A stretch of 64,000 bases of DNA from Ancylobacter tetraedralis (GTDB taxonomy: Bacteria; Pseudomonadota; Alphaproteobacteria; Rhizobiales; Xanthobacteraceae): NCBI RefSeq assembly GCF_014195655.1, contig NZ_JACICD010000001.1:286682-350681 (forward strand), read 5' to 3'. The stretch's first letter is position 1; every line of letters starts with the position of its first letter. The translations under genes and the position numbers were made by a program. The notes beneath the pieces are model-generated. The model did no database searches and was not told where the DNA came from. It saw nothing but the letters and a program-made list of their open reading frames with translations. Positions 11,708 to 21,043 of this stretch are shown here, one piece after another.

Positions 11708-12905
11708 GCTCAGACTCCCCCGCCGGATCGATCCGCCCCGGCGTGACGGTGAAGCGCTCCGCCCGCCCGCCGAGCGCGGCGAAGGCGGCGGGGTCGGCGC
11801 CGGTCATCCACACCTGGCCGCCCAGCGCGTCGAGCGCCGCGAACAGCGCCGCCCTGCGCACGGGATCGAGATAGGCCACGACATCGTCCAGCAGCATCAC
11901 CGGTGCCATGCCGGCCATCTCGCCGACCAGCCGGGCATGGGCGAGCGCGAGGCCGATCAACAGCGCCTTCTGCTCGCCGGTGGAGCCCTGCGCGGCGGGG
12001 ATTGCCTTCGGGCCATGCCCAACCAGAAAATCGGTGAGGTGCGGCCCCGTCAGCGTGCGCCCCGCGGCGCGGTCGCGCGGGCGGCCGGCGCGCAGGCTGT
12101 CGCGGTACTGGTCCTCGACGATCGTGGCCGGTTCGCGGGCCAGCGCGCGCTCGACCTCGCCCTCCAGCGCCACGGTGGCGAAGGGGAAGGGCGAGGCATC
12201 GTCGCTCGCCCGTTCGCGGCCCTGCGCGATGCCGGCGGCCAGTCGGCGCAGCGTTTCCAGCCGGGCGGCGGCGACCGCCACCGCGAGGGCGGCGAGTTCC
12301 TGCTCCACGGCGTCGAGATAGCGCGGATCGGTGGATACTTCCTCCAGCAGCCGGTTGCGCGCGCGCAGGGCCCGCTCCAGCGCATTCACCCGCGCGCCGT
12401 GCTCGGCATCCACCGCCAGCACCAGCCGGTCGAGGAAGCGGCGACGGTCGGCGGGCGGGCCGGTGAACAGCCCGTCCATGTCGGGGGTTAGCCACACCAC
12501 CCGGACATGGTCCGCGAAGGCGGCGGCGGAACCGACCGGTTCGCCGTCGATACGGCAGCGGCGGCTGCGTGCCTCCACGCCATCGGCCTCGATGCCGGTG
12601 CCCAGCATGACCTCGCCATAGGCGCCCTCAACCGTGGCGGCGACCGCCCAGCCACGCGCCGGCATGCCGTCGGCACGCCGCGCGGCGAACTGGTCCAGTG
12701 CGGCCCGGCGCAGGCCGCGCCCGGGGGCCAGCAGCGAAATGGCTTCCAGTAGGTTGGTCTTGCCCGCCCCGTTCGGCCCGACCAGCACGATCGGACCATC
12801 CCCGGCGCGAACCTCCGCCCCGTGATAGCTGCGGAAATCCGTCAGCCGCAGGCGGATGACGCGGGCGCGGGACATGCCGAGATGAGGCGTCGGCGACGGG
12901 CTCAC
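11700..12905 (-). CDS. recF: DNA replication and repair protein RecF
   Basis: A 401-residue SMC-like ATPase that loads RecA at gaps. The core starts with VIRLRLTDFRSYH and has Walker A GPNGAGKTN, the signature region around RTLTGPHLTDF and Walker B VMLLDDVVAYLD. The GTG start given here forms a 4-base GTGA overlap with the dnaN stop. An ATG at 12875 (MSRARVIRLR) would give 391 residues, closer to typical family lengths. The gene lies directly after dnaN and overlaps the following VOC gene by 8 bases. Confidence 0.93.
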   Translation of the reverse strand: MSPSPTPHLGMSRARVIRLRLTDFRSYHGAEVRAGDGPIVLVGPNGAGKTNLLEAISLLAPGRGLRRAALDQFAARRADGMPARGWAVAATVEGAYGEVMLGTGIEADGVEARSRRCRIDGEPVGSAAAFADHVRVVWLTPDMDGLFTGPPADRRRFLDRLVLAVDAEHGARVNALERALRARNRLLEEVSTDPRYLDAVEQELAALAVAVAAARLETLRRLAAGIAQGRERASDDASPFPFATVALEGEVERALAREPATIVEDQYRDSLRAGRPRDRAAGRTLTGPHLTDFLVGHGPKAIPAAQGSTGEQKALLIGLALAHARLVGEMAGMAPVMLLDDVVAYLDPVRRAALFAALDALGGQVWMTGADPAAFAALGGRAERFTVTPGRIDPAGESEHA

Positions 12906-14017
12906 ACTCGCATCGGCATCAGCACATAGAGCGCGCCGCGCTTGTCCGGATCCTGCACCAGGGTCGGAGAGCCGGGGTCGGCGAGCTTGAGCTCGGCGGT
13001 GCCGCCTTCGATCTGCGAGGTGATGTCGAGCAGATAGCGGCTGTTGAAACCGATATCGATCGGCTCCGCGGCGTACTCGACCTCGATCTCCTCGGTCGCG
13101 CTGCCCGAATCCGGGTTGGTGACGGAGAGCACCAGCTTGCCGTCGGCGATGGAGAGCTTGACCGCCCGCCCGCGCTCGCTCGCCACGGTGGATACGCGAT
13201 CGACCGCCGAGGCGAAGTCGGCCTTGTCGACGATCAGCGTCTTGTCGTTGCCGGTGGGGATGACGCGGCCGTAATCGGGGAAGGTGCCGTCGATCAGCTT
13301 GGAGGTCAGCACCACGCGATCCAGCGAGACGCGGATCTTCGAGGTGGAGAGCTCCACCGTCACTTCCGCCTCGGCATTGTCGGCGAGGCGCTGGATCTCG
13401 GCGACCGCCTTGCGCGGAACGATCACCCCGGGCATGCCGGCCGCGCCGGCGGGGGCGGCGGTCTGGGCCTGGGCGAGGCGGTGGCCGTCGGTCGCCACCG
13501 CGCGCAGCACCGGCCCGCCCGCATCCGCCACATGCAGGTAGATGCCGTTCAGGTAATAGCGGGTTTCTTCGGTCGAGATGGCGAACTGGGTCTTGTCGAC
13601 CAGCCGCTTCAATTCACCCGCCGGCATCGTGAATGCATGCGTCATCTCGCCGGCGGCGAGGTCGGGGAATTCGTTCTCGGGCAGGGTCTGCAAGGCGAAG
13701 CGCGAACGGCCGGCGCGCACGGTGAGCGTGCCGCGGTCGCCCGAAGTCTCCAGCTGCACCTGCGCGCCTTCGGGCAGCTTGCGCACGATGTCGTAGAGCG
13801 TGTGCGCCGGGACGGTGGTGGCGCCCTCCTGGCCCACCTCGGCGGCAATCGTCTCCACGATCTCGATGTCGAGGTCGGTGGCGCGCAGCGCCAGCCCGCG
13901 CGCATCGGTGCGCAGCAGCACGTTGGCGAGGATCGGAATGGTGTTGCGCCGTTCGACGACACGATGAACGTGGGCGAGTGACTTGAGCAACTCGGCCCGC
14001 TCGACAGTGACCTTCAT
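12902..14017 (-). CDS. dnaN: DNA polymerase III subunit beta (sliding clamp)
   Basis: A 371-residue beta clamp, the ring that tethers DNA polymerase III. The start MKVTVERAELLKSLAHVHRV, the segment RRNTIPILANVLL and the C-terminal end ...LYVLMPMRV are all standard, and the length is normal. The frame extends upstream to 14161, but the ATG at 14017 is the conserved start. It is separated from dnaA by 364 bases and overlaps the recF GTG start by 4 bases. Confidence 0.98.
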   Translation of the reverse strand: MKVTVERAELLKSLAHVHRVVERRNTIPILANVLLRTDARGLALRATDLDIEIVETIAAEVGQEGATTVPAHTLYDIVRKLPEGAQVQLETSGDRGTLTVRAGRSRFALQTLPENEFPDLAAGEMTHAFTMPAGELKRLVDKTQFAISTEETRYYLNGIYLHVADAGGPVLRAVATDGHRLAQAQTAAPAGAAGMPGVIVPRKAVAEIQRLADNAEAEVTVELSTSKIRVSLDRVVLTSKLIDGTFPDYGRVIPTGNDKTLIVDKADFASAVDRVSTVASERGRAVKLSIADGKLVLSVTNPDSGSATEEIEVEYAAEPIDIGFNSRYLLDITSQIEGGTAELKLADPGSPTLVQDPDKRGALYVLMPMRV

Positions 14018-14381
14018 GGCCGCGACACCCGTGGCTATACGAGAAACGGAAGACGCACGAAGCGCGCATGACGCGAAGCCACGCTCCATGCCGCGCCCCG
14101 GGCGGGCGGCGCGGTCGCCGCCGGGGGAGCCGACATTGCCGTCAGCACCGCGTGATAGCAAGCGCGGTGCGCTGCAGCGCGGCGAAATAATGGGGAAAGT
14201 GTCGAAGCTGGCGCGGTGCCGGGGGAAACGGCGATGATGGAGCGCGGCGTGTCACACGCTGTCTCCTTCACATGCCGCGCCATGGCTCCCGGCAGGCGCC
14301 TGCAAATGGCAGGGCGCGCGACGGTCCCTGAGGCAGGGACCGTCGGATGTCATCGCGATGGGCCGCCGCCCGGCGCGCGTG
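14018..14381. other. dnaA-dnaN intergenic region
   Basis: A 364-base gap with no convincing gene on either strand. It contains a 10-bp perfect hairpin at 14320-14344 close to the dnaA stop and presumably the dnaN promoter. I see no cluster of DnaA boxes (TTATCCACA-like) and no AT-rich unwinding tract. Confidence 0.5.
14320..14344 (-). terminator. hairpin downstream of dnaA
   Basis: A perfect 10-bp stem (GACGGTCCCT / AGGGACCGTC) with a 5-base loop, 38 bases past the dnaA stop. No T-run follows in the dnaA direction, so it could be a weak or Rho-assisted terminator, or an mRNA 3'-end stabiliser. Confidence 0.45.
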
Positions 14382-15917
14382 TCACTCGTCGTTGATGAGC
14401 CGCTTGAGCGCCTCGACTTCATCGGCCATGGCGCGATCGCTGCCGATGAGGCCTTCGATCTTGCGCACCGCGTGCAGCACGGTGGTGTGGTCGCGTCCGC
14501 CGAAGCGGCGGCCGATCTCCGGCAGCGAGCGCAGGGTCAGCGTTTTCGCGAGGTACATCGCGATCTGGCGCGGCTTCACCACATTGGCGGTGCGGCGCTG
14601 CGAGAGGATGTCGGCGCGGGTCACGTTGTAGTGCTTGGCGACGATGCGCAGGATGTCGTCCACCCGCACGCGCTTGGGCTCGGTGGAGCGCACGAGGTCG
14701 CGCACGGCGGTCTCGGCCATTTCCAGCGTGATGGCGCGGGCGGTGAGCTGGTTATGGGCCAGCAGCCGGTTGAGCGCGCCGTCGAGGTCGCGCCCGTTCT
14801 GCCCGCAATGGCGGGCGATGAAGGCGAGCACGTCCGGCGGCACGTGGAAGCCGGGATGCTGGCTGGCGAGCGCATGGATGCGGGCGGAGAGGATTTCCAG
14901 CCGCAACTCCTCGTCCAGCGGGGCGATCTCCACCACCAGTCCGCCGGCAAGGCGCGAGCGCACGCGCTCTTCCAGCGCGTCAAGCTCGGCCGGCGGACGA
15001 TCGGCGGCGATCACCACCTGGCGCCCGGAATCCATCAGCGCGTTGAGCGTGTGGCAGAATTCCTGCTGCACGCTTTTGCCCTGGAGGAATTGCAGGTCAT
15101 CGATCACCAGCGTGTCGATGCCGCGCAGCTGCTCCTTGAAGGCAATGGCCGACTGGCTCTTCAGCGCGGCGACGAAGCCGTACATGAAGCGCTCGGCGGT
15201 GAGATACACGACGCGCCGGCCATGCTCCGGGCCGGCGGCGGCGATGGCCTGCAGGAGGTGGGTCTTGCCGAGGCCGACCGCGGCATGGAGATAAAGCGGG
15301 TTGAACACCGGACCGGCACCGGTGGGCGCCGCCGCCACCTTGAGAGCGGCCGCGTGGGCAAGGCGGTTGGAATCGCCCAGCCGATAGCTGGCAAAGGTCA
15401 GGCGGTGGTCGAGCGGCGAGCCATTGCCCACTTCGGGCGTGGTGACGGCCGACGCGACGGCGGCCGGCGGACGCGCCTCGACGGCGGTACGCAGGACGGT
15501 GCCCGGCGCGACGATCGGGCGGACGGTCGAGGCTGTGCCCGTGCCCGTGCCCGTGCCGCGCATCACCGCGGTGCGCACGATCAGTTCGACGCGCTCGGCG
15601 CCACCCTCTTCCTGCCACAGCGCGGTGAGGCGCTCGACATAATGCTGCTGGATCCAGGTCTTGAGAAACCGCGTCGGAACGGACAGTCGCACGGTGCCGC
15701 GCGCGAGGCCGTCGAGTTCCAGACGGGGAAACCAGCTCGAATAGACTTCCTCGCCGATCTCCGCCCTCAGGCGGCGGCGCACACGATCCCACGCCTGATG
15801 CGGGGCCTCGTCCAACTCACGCGGGGTACTGTCCAAACCGACTCGTGAACCGGCACCGGATACGCGGCCGGGATACGCCACACCGTCTGAAGACTCGATG
15901 CTGCTGGCTTTGAACAT
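14382..15917 (-). CDS. dnaA: chromosomal replication initiator DnaA
   Basis: A 511-residue initiator protein. Domain I ([20 protein letters not shown]) is followed by a low-complexity linker containing GTGTGTGTA, encoded by a hexanucleotide repeat. The AAA+ domain III has Walker A in [14 protein letters not shown] and Walker B in LVIDDLQFL. Domain IV carries the DNA-binding signature [15 protein letters not shown]. The ATG at 15917 has a GGAG ribosome site 7 bases upstream; the frame stays open to 16019 but lacks a better start. The first glycine of the usual GGVGLGKT is alanine here, which may be lineage-normal. Confidence 0.97.
   Translation of the reverse strand: MFKASSIESSDGVAYPGRVSGAGSRVGLDSTPRELDEAPHQAWDRVRRRLRAEIGEEVYSSWFPRLELDGLARGTVRLSVPTRFLKTWIQQHYVERLTALWQEEGGAERVELIVRTAVMRGTGTGTGTASTVRPIVAPGTVLRTAVEARPPAAVASAVTTPEVGNGSPLDHRLTFASYRLGDSNRLAHAAALKVAAAPTGAGPVFNPLYLHAAVGLGKTHLLQAIAAAGPEHGRRVVYLTAERFMYGFVAALKSQSAIAFKEQLRGIDTLVIDDLQFLQGKSVQQEFCHTLNALMDSGRQVVIAADRPPAELDALEERVRSRLAGGLVVEIAPLDEELRLEILSARIHALASQHPGFHVPPDVLAFIARHCGQNGRDLDGALNRLLAHNQLTARAITLEMAETAVRDLVRSTEPKRVRVDDILRIVAKHYNVTRADILSQRRTANVVKPRQIAMYLAKTLTLRSLPEIGRRFGGRDHTTVLHAVRKIEGLIGSDRAMADEVEALKRLINDE
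15535..15557. repeat. GTGCCC hexanucleotide tandem repeat inside dnaA
   Basis: Almost four copies of GTGCCC in the plus-strand reading. They encode the alternating Gly-Thr run in the DnaA domain II linker. Because the unit is 6 bases, copy-number changes keep the frame. Confidence 0.8.
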
Positions 15918-17013
15918 GGTAGCTCCGCTGGTTTTTTGCGGTTGTTGGAAGACAAGGACGGCCACCCGCCTCACCCGAAGCACCGCCGGGAAGGGCGGTA
16001 TGGGCGAGCGGACACGCATGTCGATGTCGATGAAACGTCGTCGGCGGCCCTTGCGGGATCCGTTCCGAAACTCCGGTACTCTCGGATTGTCGGCGGTATG
16101 GGCTCAGCGGGGCGGGGAACTGCCGGCCGCCGCGGGACAGGCGCAGGACTCGATCGCGAGAACTCGATCGTCAACCGCGAAGAAGGAGCCAGCCTCGGCC
16201 TCGGCACTGTCAGTGCTCTGACGGGCCGCCCTTCTTCTGTCCATGCGCGTCGTCATAGGTACCCCTTCGCGGCAAGAACCTTGCCGTCCTGTAACAGGTT
16301 TGATTGTTCTAAAACGAATACAAATGAACGCGTTCGCTACTCACTCCGACAATCGCATCCTATTGGATCGCGTTGCCGTGTAATTCCCTGAAGGGACGCT
16401 CTGGCGGAGAGGAAGGGCAGCAGAAACAACGCATGACTACCTCCTCCTCATGTCAGAATGAGCAGTACGTGAACTCAACTTTTCGCTGAGATGGTCCGGC
16501 GGAACCGGATGAACACAACATACACAGGGGGGGGCTCAGGCGCAACGCCATCGCCATGCGGTGGGCGATGGGGGCGCCTGCGAAATGGACGAATCAGCCG
16601 CTCAAAAAAGAACCATGAGTCGGCAAATCTCTGAGTCCTTTGCAAGAATCCCTGTCGCTCCATGACGGGTCTTTCCTCGCCTATTTTTATGCTCGGGACG
16701 GGTGGGAGGGGTGCCTTCCCGGTGATTCTGCCGAGGTGTCGGCGTGTGAGGCGTAACTTTATGAAAATAAAGAGAAAAGTCTGCGCGGTCCGAGGCCGGA
16801 AATGCCCCGTTCGGAGCGGCCGGTCGCCTGCTCCGCGGGGTCGGACATGTCAAGCCGGCTGGTGGTGGCGGGGGGTGGCATGGGAGCCGCGCCCGCGCGG
16901 GCGTGACAGTTTTGCAACGCGGTAAATATGCGTACGCCATTGCAGCGAGACGGGCAGGGCAGGGGGGCCGGGAGGGGCTTGGGAGGGCCTGCGGAGGCGC
17001 CGCGCACAAACAA
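15918..17013. other. long gene-free region upstream of dnaA
   Basis: Roughly 1.1 kb between the dnaA start and the rpsT terminator with no ORF of convincing codon usage on either strand. The part from about 16280 to 16780 is visibly richer in A and T than its surroundings. It should contain the dnaA promoter(s). I found no TTATCCACA-type DnaA boxes, no tRNA fold and no repeat array, so I do not call it an origin. Confidence 0.55.
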
Positions 17014-17038
17014 AAAGCCCGGCGTGACGCCGGGCTTT
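17014..17038 (-). terminator. rpsT intrinsic terminator
   Basis: A perfect 11-bp stem (AAAGCCCGGCG / CGCCGGGCTTT) with a 3-base loop. In the minus-strand direction it continues into TTTTTG, and it lies 35 bases past the rpsT stop. Confidence 0.9.
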
Positions 17039-17072
17039 GCCGCAACTTCAGGTTGCTCGTATCGAGCTGGTA

Positions 17073-17339
17073 TCAGGCGCTCAGCTTGGCGACACGCTGC
17101 GCCAGGCGCGAAACCTTGCGGGAGGCCGTGTTCTTGTGCAGCACGCCCTTCTGGGCGGCGCGCTGGATCTCCGGCTCGGCCGCCTTGAAGGCGACGGAAG
17201 CGGCGGTCGCGTCGCCGGAGGCGAGCGCGTCCTCGACCTTGCGCACGAAGGTACGCAGACGCGAGCGGCGATTCTTGTTGACCGCAGTCCGGCGCTCGAT
17301 CTTGCGAGCCGCCTTCTTGGCGGAGGGCGTATTGGCCAT
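17073..17339 (-). CDS. rpsT: 30S ribosomal protein S20
   Basis: The 88-residue primary 16S-rRNA-binding protein bS20: [39 protein letters not shown] at the start and a C-terminal [18 protein letters not shown] helix. Length is normal. The ATG at 17339 has an AGAGGACGG ribosome site. It is a single-gene unit with its own strong terminator. Its position beside dnaA and the enoyl-CoA hydratase/mutM pair is the standard Rhizobiales arrangement. Confidence 0.97.
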   Translation of the reverse strand: MANTPSAKKAARKIERRTAVNKNRRSRLRTFVRKVEDALASGDATAASVAFKAAEPEIQRAAQKGVLHKNTASRKVSRLAQRVAKLSA

Positions 17340-17517
17340 CGGCCGTCCTCTTCGTCTCTGCAAGCGCGGCGCCGGCCGCTTCTTGCCCGAAATATCGGTT
17401 GCAAATGATGAGGCGGGGCGACCCAACGGGACCCCGCGCGAGTGGCGGGCTTATAGTCTCGGAGCGCTGCCGCGTCAATATGTAAGCCATGCGACGACGA
17501 CGGCCCCCGGACGGCGT

Positions 17518-18291
17518 TTACGCATTGTTAAAGGAAGCACTGCGCTTTTCGACGAAGGCGGCCATGCCTTCCTTCTGGTCGGCGGTGGCGAACAGGGCCT
17601 GGAACAGCCGCCGCTCGAATCGGATGCCCTCCGCCAGCGTGGTCTCGAAGGCCCGGTTGACGCTCTCCTTGGCCATGACCACCGAGGGGAGGGAAAGGTT
17701 GGCGATGGTGTCGGCCACCTTCATCGCCTCCGCCTGAAGCTCAGCCAGCGGCACGACGCGCGAGACGAGGCCGTAGCGGTCCGCCTCCTCGGCGGTGAGG
17801 GTGCGCCCGGTCAGGCACATCTCCATTGCCTTGGCCTTGCCGATGGCGCGGGTGAGGCGCTGCGAGCCGCCGGCGCCCGGCAGGATGCCGAGCTGGATCT
17901 CGGGCTGGCCGAAGCGGGCATTGTCGGCGGCGAGGATGATGTCGCACATCATCGCCAGCTCGCAGCCCCCGCCCAGCGCATATCCCGCCACGGCCGCCAC
18001 CACCGGCTTGCGGCAGCGCGCGAGCCGGTCCCAGCTCGTCAGGAAGTCGTCGGTATAGGTGCCGGGGAAGGTGAGCGGCTGCATCTCCCTTATGTCGGCG
18101 CCGGCCGCGAAGGCGCGCTCCGAGCCGGTGAGCACGAGGCAGCCGATGCCGGGATCGGCCTCGAAGCCGTCCAGCGCCGTGCCGAGTTCGGCGATGAGCG
18201 CGCCGTTCAGCGCGTTGAGCGCCTTCGGCCGGTGGAGCGTGATCACGCCCACGTGCCCGTTGGTCTCCACGAGGATGTTGTCATACGCCAT
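17518..18291 (-). CDS. enoyl-CoA hydratase
   Basis: A 257-residue crotonase-fold enzyme that hydrates trans-2-enoyl-CoA in fatty acid beta-oxidation. The CoA/oxyanion motif [10 protein letters not shown] is present. Both catalytic glutamates of mitochondrial-type ECH are in place, in [11 protein letters not shown] and [19 protein letters not shown]. The high similarity to the short-chain ECHS1/PaaF type argues for real hydratase activity. It starts 15 bases after the mutM stop, so the two are likely co-transcribed. Confidence 0.95.
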   Translation of the reverse strand: MAYDNILVETNGHVGVITLHRPKALNALNGALIAELGTALDGFEADPGIGCLVLTGSERAFAAGADIREMQPLTFPGTYTDDFLTSWDRLARCRKPVVAAVAGYALGGGCELAMMCDIILAADNARFGQPEIQLGILPGAGGSQRLTRAIGKAKAMEMCLTGRTLTAEEADRYGLVSRVVPLAELQAEAMKVADTIANLSLPSVVMAKESVNRAFETTLAEGIRFERRLFQALFATADQKEGMAAFVEKRSASFNNA

Positions 18292-18306
18292 GCTGCGGGC
18301 GCCTCC

Positions 18307-19218
18307 CTATCTCTGGCACGATGCACAATAAAAGGTGGAGCGCCCCGCCTGCACAAGCCGGGCGATGCTGCCGTGGCAGCCCGGCGCGAGGCAGGGCTGG
18401 CCCTCGCGGTCATAGGCGCGGAAAGTGTGCTGGAAATAGCCGAGCGTGCCGTCCACCTGCGAATGGTCGCGCAGGGTGGAACCGCCGGCGGCGATCGCCT
18501 CCTCCAGCACGGCGCGGATCGTCTCGACCAGAAGCCGCGTCTCGCGCGTGGCCCGGCCGGTCGGGCTCGCCAGCGTCAGGGCGAGCCGCTCCGGCGCGAT
18601 GCCGGCGCGGTGCAGCGCCTCGCACACATAGATGTTGCCGAGCCCGGCAACGATCTTCTGGTCGAGCAGCGCCGCCTTGATCGGCGTACGGCGGCCTGTG
18701 AGTGCCTTCGCGAGGCCCGCGGCATCGAAGCCATTGCCGAGCGGCTCCGGGCCGATGTCGCGGAACAGCGGGTGCGCCTCAAGCTCGGTCCGGGGGACCA
18801 GCAGCATGGCGCCGAAGCGGCGCGGGTCGTTGTAGACGATGTCCACCCCGTGCTCGAGCCGCAGCACCACATGGTCATGCGCGGCGGCCTTCGAGCGCGG
18901 AATGTGGAAGGCGCCCGGCGCCTCGGCCGCCCGATCTCCCGCCCCATCTCCCGCCTCGATGCGGAAGGAGCCGGACATGCCGAGATGCACGACCAGCACC
19001 TCGTTCGCGGCCGCTGCGTCGGAATCGAGATCGATCAGCAGATATTTGGCTCGCCGGCCGAGCCCGGCAATGCGGCGCCCGGCCAGACGCTCATTGAGGC
19101 GCTCGGGCAGCGGCCAGCGCAGATCCGGCCGGCGGGCCAGCGCCTCCCGGATCCGCCGCCCTTCCATGGCCGGCGCGAGGCCGCGCCGGACGGTCTCCAC
19201 CTCGGGAAGCTCGGGCAT
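18307..19218 (-). CDS. mutM: formamidopyrimidine-DNA glycosylase
   Basis: A 303-residue bifunctional DNA glycosylase/AP lyase that removes 8-oxoguanine. The N-terminus [14 protein letters not shown] supplies the catalytic Pro2 and Glu3 after Met removal. HLGMSGSFR and [19 protein letters not shown] follow, and the C-terminal zinc finger has two cysteine pairs (CLAPGC ... CASC). It is slightly longer than usual because of an Ala/Gly-rich insertion (about residues 83-96). The ATG at 19218 is fixed by the obligatory MPE start. The upstream neighbour that is often ubiE in Rhizobiales is absent here. Confidence 0.97.
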   Translation of the reverse strand: MPELPEVETVRRGLAPAMEGRRIREALARRPDLRWPLPERLNERLAGRRIAGLGRRAKYLLIDLDSDAAAANEVLVVHLGMSGSFRIEAGDGAGDRAAEAPGAFHIPRSKAAAHDHVVLRLEHGVDIVYNDPRRFGAMLLVPRTELEAHPLFRDIGPEPLGNGFDAAGLAKALTGRRTPIKAALLDQKIVAGLGNIYVCEALHRAGIAPERLALTLASPTGRATRETRLLVETIRAVLEEAIAAGGSTLRDHSQVDGTLGYFQHTFRAYDREGQPCLAPGCHGSIARLVQAGRSTFYCASCQR

Positions 19219-19546
19219 GCGGTGTTCCTGATGGTGTGACGCGCAGGGGTGTCGCGCGGTCTCTATATAGGAAGAGCGCGCCCGATCGCGAGGCGGCCGG
19301 GTGCGGCGTCCGGTCCGGGGCGGGTCGATGGCGAATGCCGCCGGGAGCGCGAAGGCACCGGGGTGCCGCTGCCGCTCCGCGAGGCCACGGATGTTTGCGA
19401 CACAAAGGCCCCCGACGTCCCGATGGTCGCCAAATAGCCCTAAAACCTCCGCAGCCTGACCAAAAGGGGCGCTCAACGTCGAAGACTGTCACGCGGCTTG
19501 CCAGTGTCGTGCAGGCCGTCAACGCGTCGACATCAGGGGCCCTCGC
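19219..19546. other. divergent promoter region between mutM and the DUF1800 gene
   Basis: A 328-base gap between divergent genes. It contains a TATATAGG tract near 19264 that could be the -10 region for mutM. No gene-like ORF and no repeat was seen. Confidence 0.4.
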
Positions 19547-21040
19547 ATGTCCGACGAGCTCAAAGCCCTCACCGCCCTGCGCCGCTTCGGGCTCGGCCCG
19601 CGCCGCGGCGACATCGCCCGGCTTCGCGCCGACCCGCGCGGCGCCCTCATCGAGGAAATGGCGCGGCCGGCCGCCATCCGGCTGGACGACCCCTCCCTTC
19701 CGGGCAGCCAGTCGGCGCTGGCGCGCAACGCCGCCTACCAGCGCGCCGTCACCCGCGCCCGGGAAACCCGCGCCCCGCCGCCAGACGTCGCCGCGCCGAT
19801 GAATGTCGCGCTGCGCGGACCACAAAGGCCGGCCGCGCCAGCCATGCCGGCGGGCATGGCATCGGGGATGGCGCCGGATATGGCGTCCCCCTCGATGGGC
19901 GCGCCGTCGATGGCCGGGCCGGCCGCCAAGGCGCCCGCGCCCGATAACCTGGTCTATGAGCAGGAGATCGCCGCCCGGCTCGTCCGGGCGCGCAGCGCCG
20001 AGGTCGGCTTCACCGAGCGTTTGGTCATGTTCTGGGCCAATCATTTCGCCATCGCGCTGAAGGACGCGCCGGTGCGCATCACGGCGGGGGCGTTCGAGCG
20101 CGAGGCGATCCGCCCCCATGTGCTCGGCCGCTTCCCGGACATGCTGCGCGCCGTCGAGCAGCATCCGGCCATGCTCGCCTATCTCGACAACACCCAGTCG
20201 ATCGGCCCCCGTTCCAATGCCGCGCTGAAGAACCGGCGCGGCCTCAACGAGAATCTGGCGCGCGAGACGCTGGAGCTGCACACGCTCGGCGTCGATGGCG
20301 GCTACACCCAGGCCGACGTCACCGCGCTCGCGCGCATCATTACCGGCTGGACCATCGCCTCCGCCGACGAGGACGCCTTCAATGGCGGGCGCTTCACCTT
20401 CGCGCCCGCCCGCCACGAGCCGGGCGACCAGACGCTGCTCGGCCGCGTCTATCCCGAGGGCGGGGTGGAGCAGGGTGAATCGGCGCTGCTCTCGCTGGCC
20501 GCCCACCCGGCCACCGCCCGCCACATCGCCCGCAAGTTCGCCGCGCATTTCGTGGCCGATGACCCACCGCCCGCGCTGGTCGATCGCCTGGCGGCGAGCT
20601 TTCGCACCAGCGGCGGCGACCTGAAGGAGCTGGCGCGCACGCTCATCGAATCGCCGGAGGCCTGGGCGGACGCGCCGGCCAAGCTGCGCTCGCCGCAGGA
20701 ATTCCTGTTCGCCGCGCTGCGCCTCACCGGCAAGCCGGACGAGGCCAAGGTGGCGGCCGGGCAGCTGGTGGCGATGGGCCAGCCGGTGTGGAACCCCGGC
20801 AGCCCGAAGGGCTTCGCCGACCGCAGCGACGACTGGCTCTCGCCCACCGGCATCAAGACGCGGCTCGACGTGGCCGACCAGATCGGCCGCACGGCCGCCA
20901 CCGCCGAACCGCTCGAACTGGCGGACGCCGCGTTCGGCGGGGCCGTGTCGGCCGAGACGCTGCAGGCGGTGCGGCGCGCCGAGAGCCGCCCGCAGGCGAT
21001 CGCGCTCCTGCTCATGTCGCCCGAATTCCAGAGGAGATGA
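19547..21040 (+). CDS. DUF1800 domain-containing protein
   Basis: A 497-residue protein of the DUF1800 family: LTALRRFGLGPRRGDIARLRADPRGALIEEM at the start, then the family blocks MFWANHFAI, GRFPDMLRAVEQHPAMLAYLD, NENLARETLELHTLGV, YTQADVTALARIITGW and WNPGSPKGF. No biochemical function is established for the family. It is classically found directly upstream of a DUF1501 gene, as here, with 3 bases between stop and start. A Pro/Ala/Met-rich stretch (about residues 75-130) is probably a flexible linker. No signal peptide is obvious. Confidence 0.92.
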   Translation: MSDELKALTALRRFGLGPRRGDIARLRADPRGALIEEMARPAAIRLDDPSLPGSQSALARNAAYQRAVTRARETRAPPPDVAAPMNVALRGPQRPAAPAMPAGMASGMAPDMASPSMGAPSMAGPAAKAPAPDNLVYEQEIAARLVRARSAEVGFTERLVMFWANHFAIALKDAPVRITAGAFEREAIRPHVLGRFPDMLRAVEQHPAMLAYLDNTQSIGPRSNAALKNRRGLNENLARETLELHTLGVDGGYTQADVTALARIITGWTIASADEDAFNGGRFTFAPARHEPGDQTLLGRVYPEGGVEQGESALLSLAAHPATARHIARKFAAHFVADDPPPALVDRLAASFRTSGGDLKELARTLIESPEAWADAPAKLRSPQEFLFAALRLTGKPDEAKVAAGQLVAMGQPVWNPGSPKGFADRSDDWLSPTGIKTRLDVADQIGRTAATAEPLELADAAFGGAVSAETLQAVRRAESRPQAIALLLMSPEFQRR

Positions 21041-21043
21041 GCC

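Noticed and set aside
16300..16325. GTTCTAAAAC half-site upstream of dnaA resembling the right arm of an Irr box
   Set aside because: Only one arm matches and there is no iron gene here; probably chance in an AT-richer stretch.
15918..17013. Chromosomal replication origin beside dnaA
   Set aside because: No DnaA-box cluster or AT-rich unwinding element was found, and in many alphaproteobacteria the origin lies near hemE rather than dnaA.
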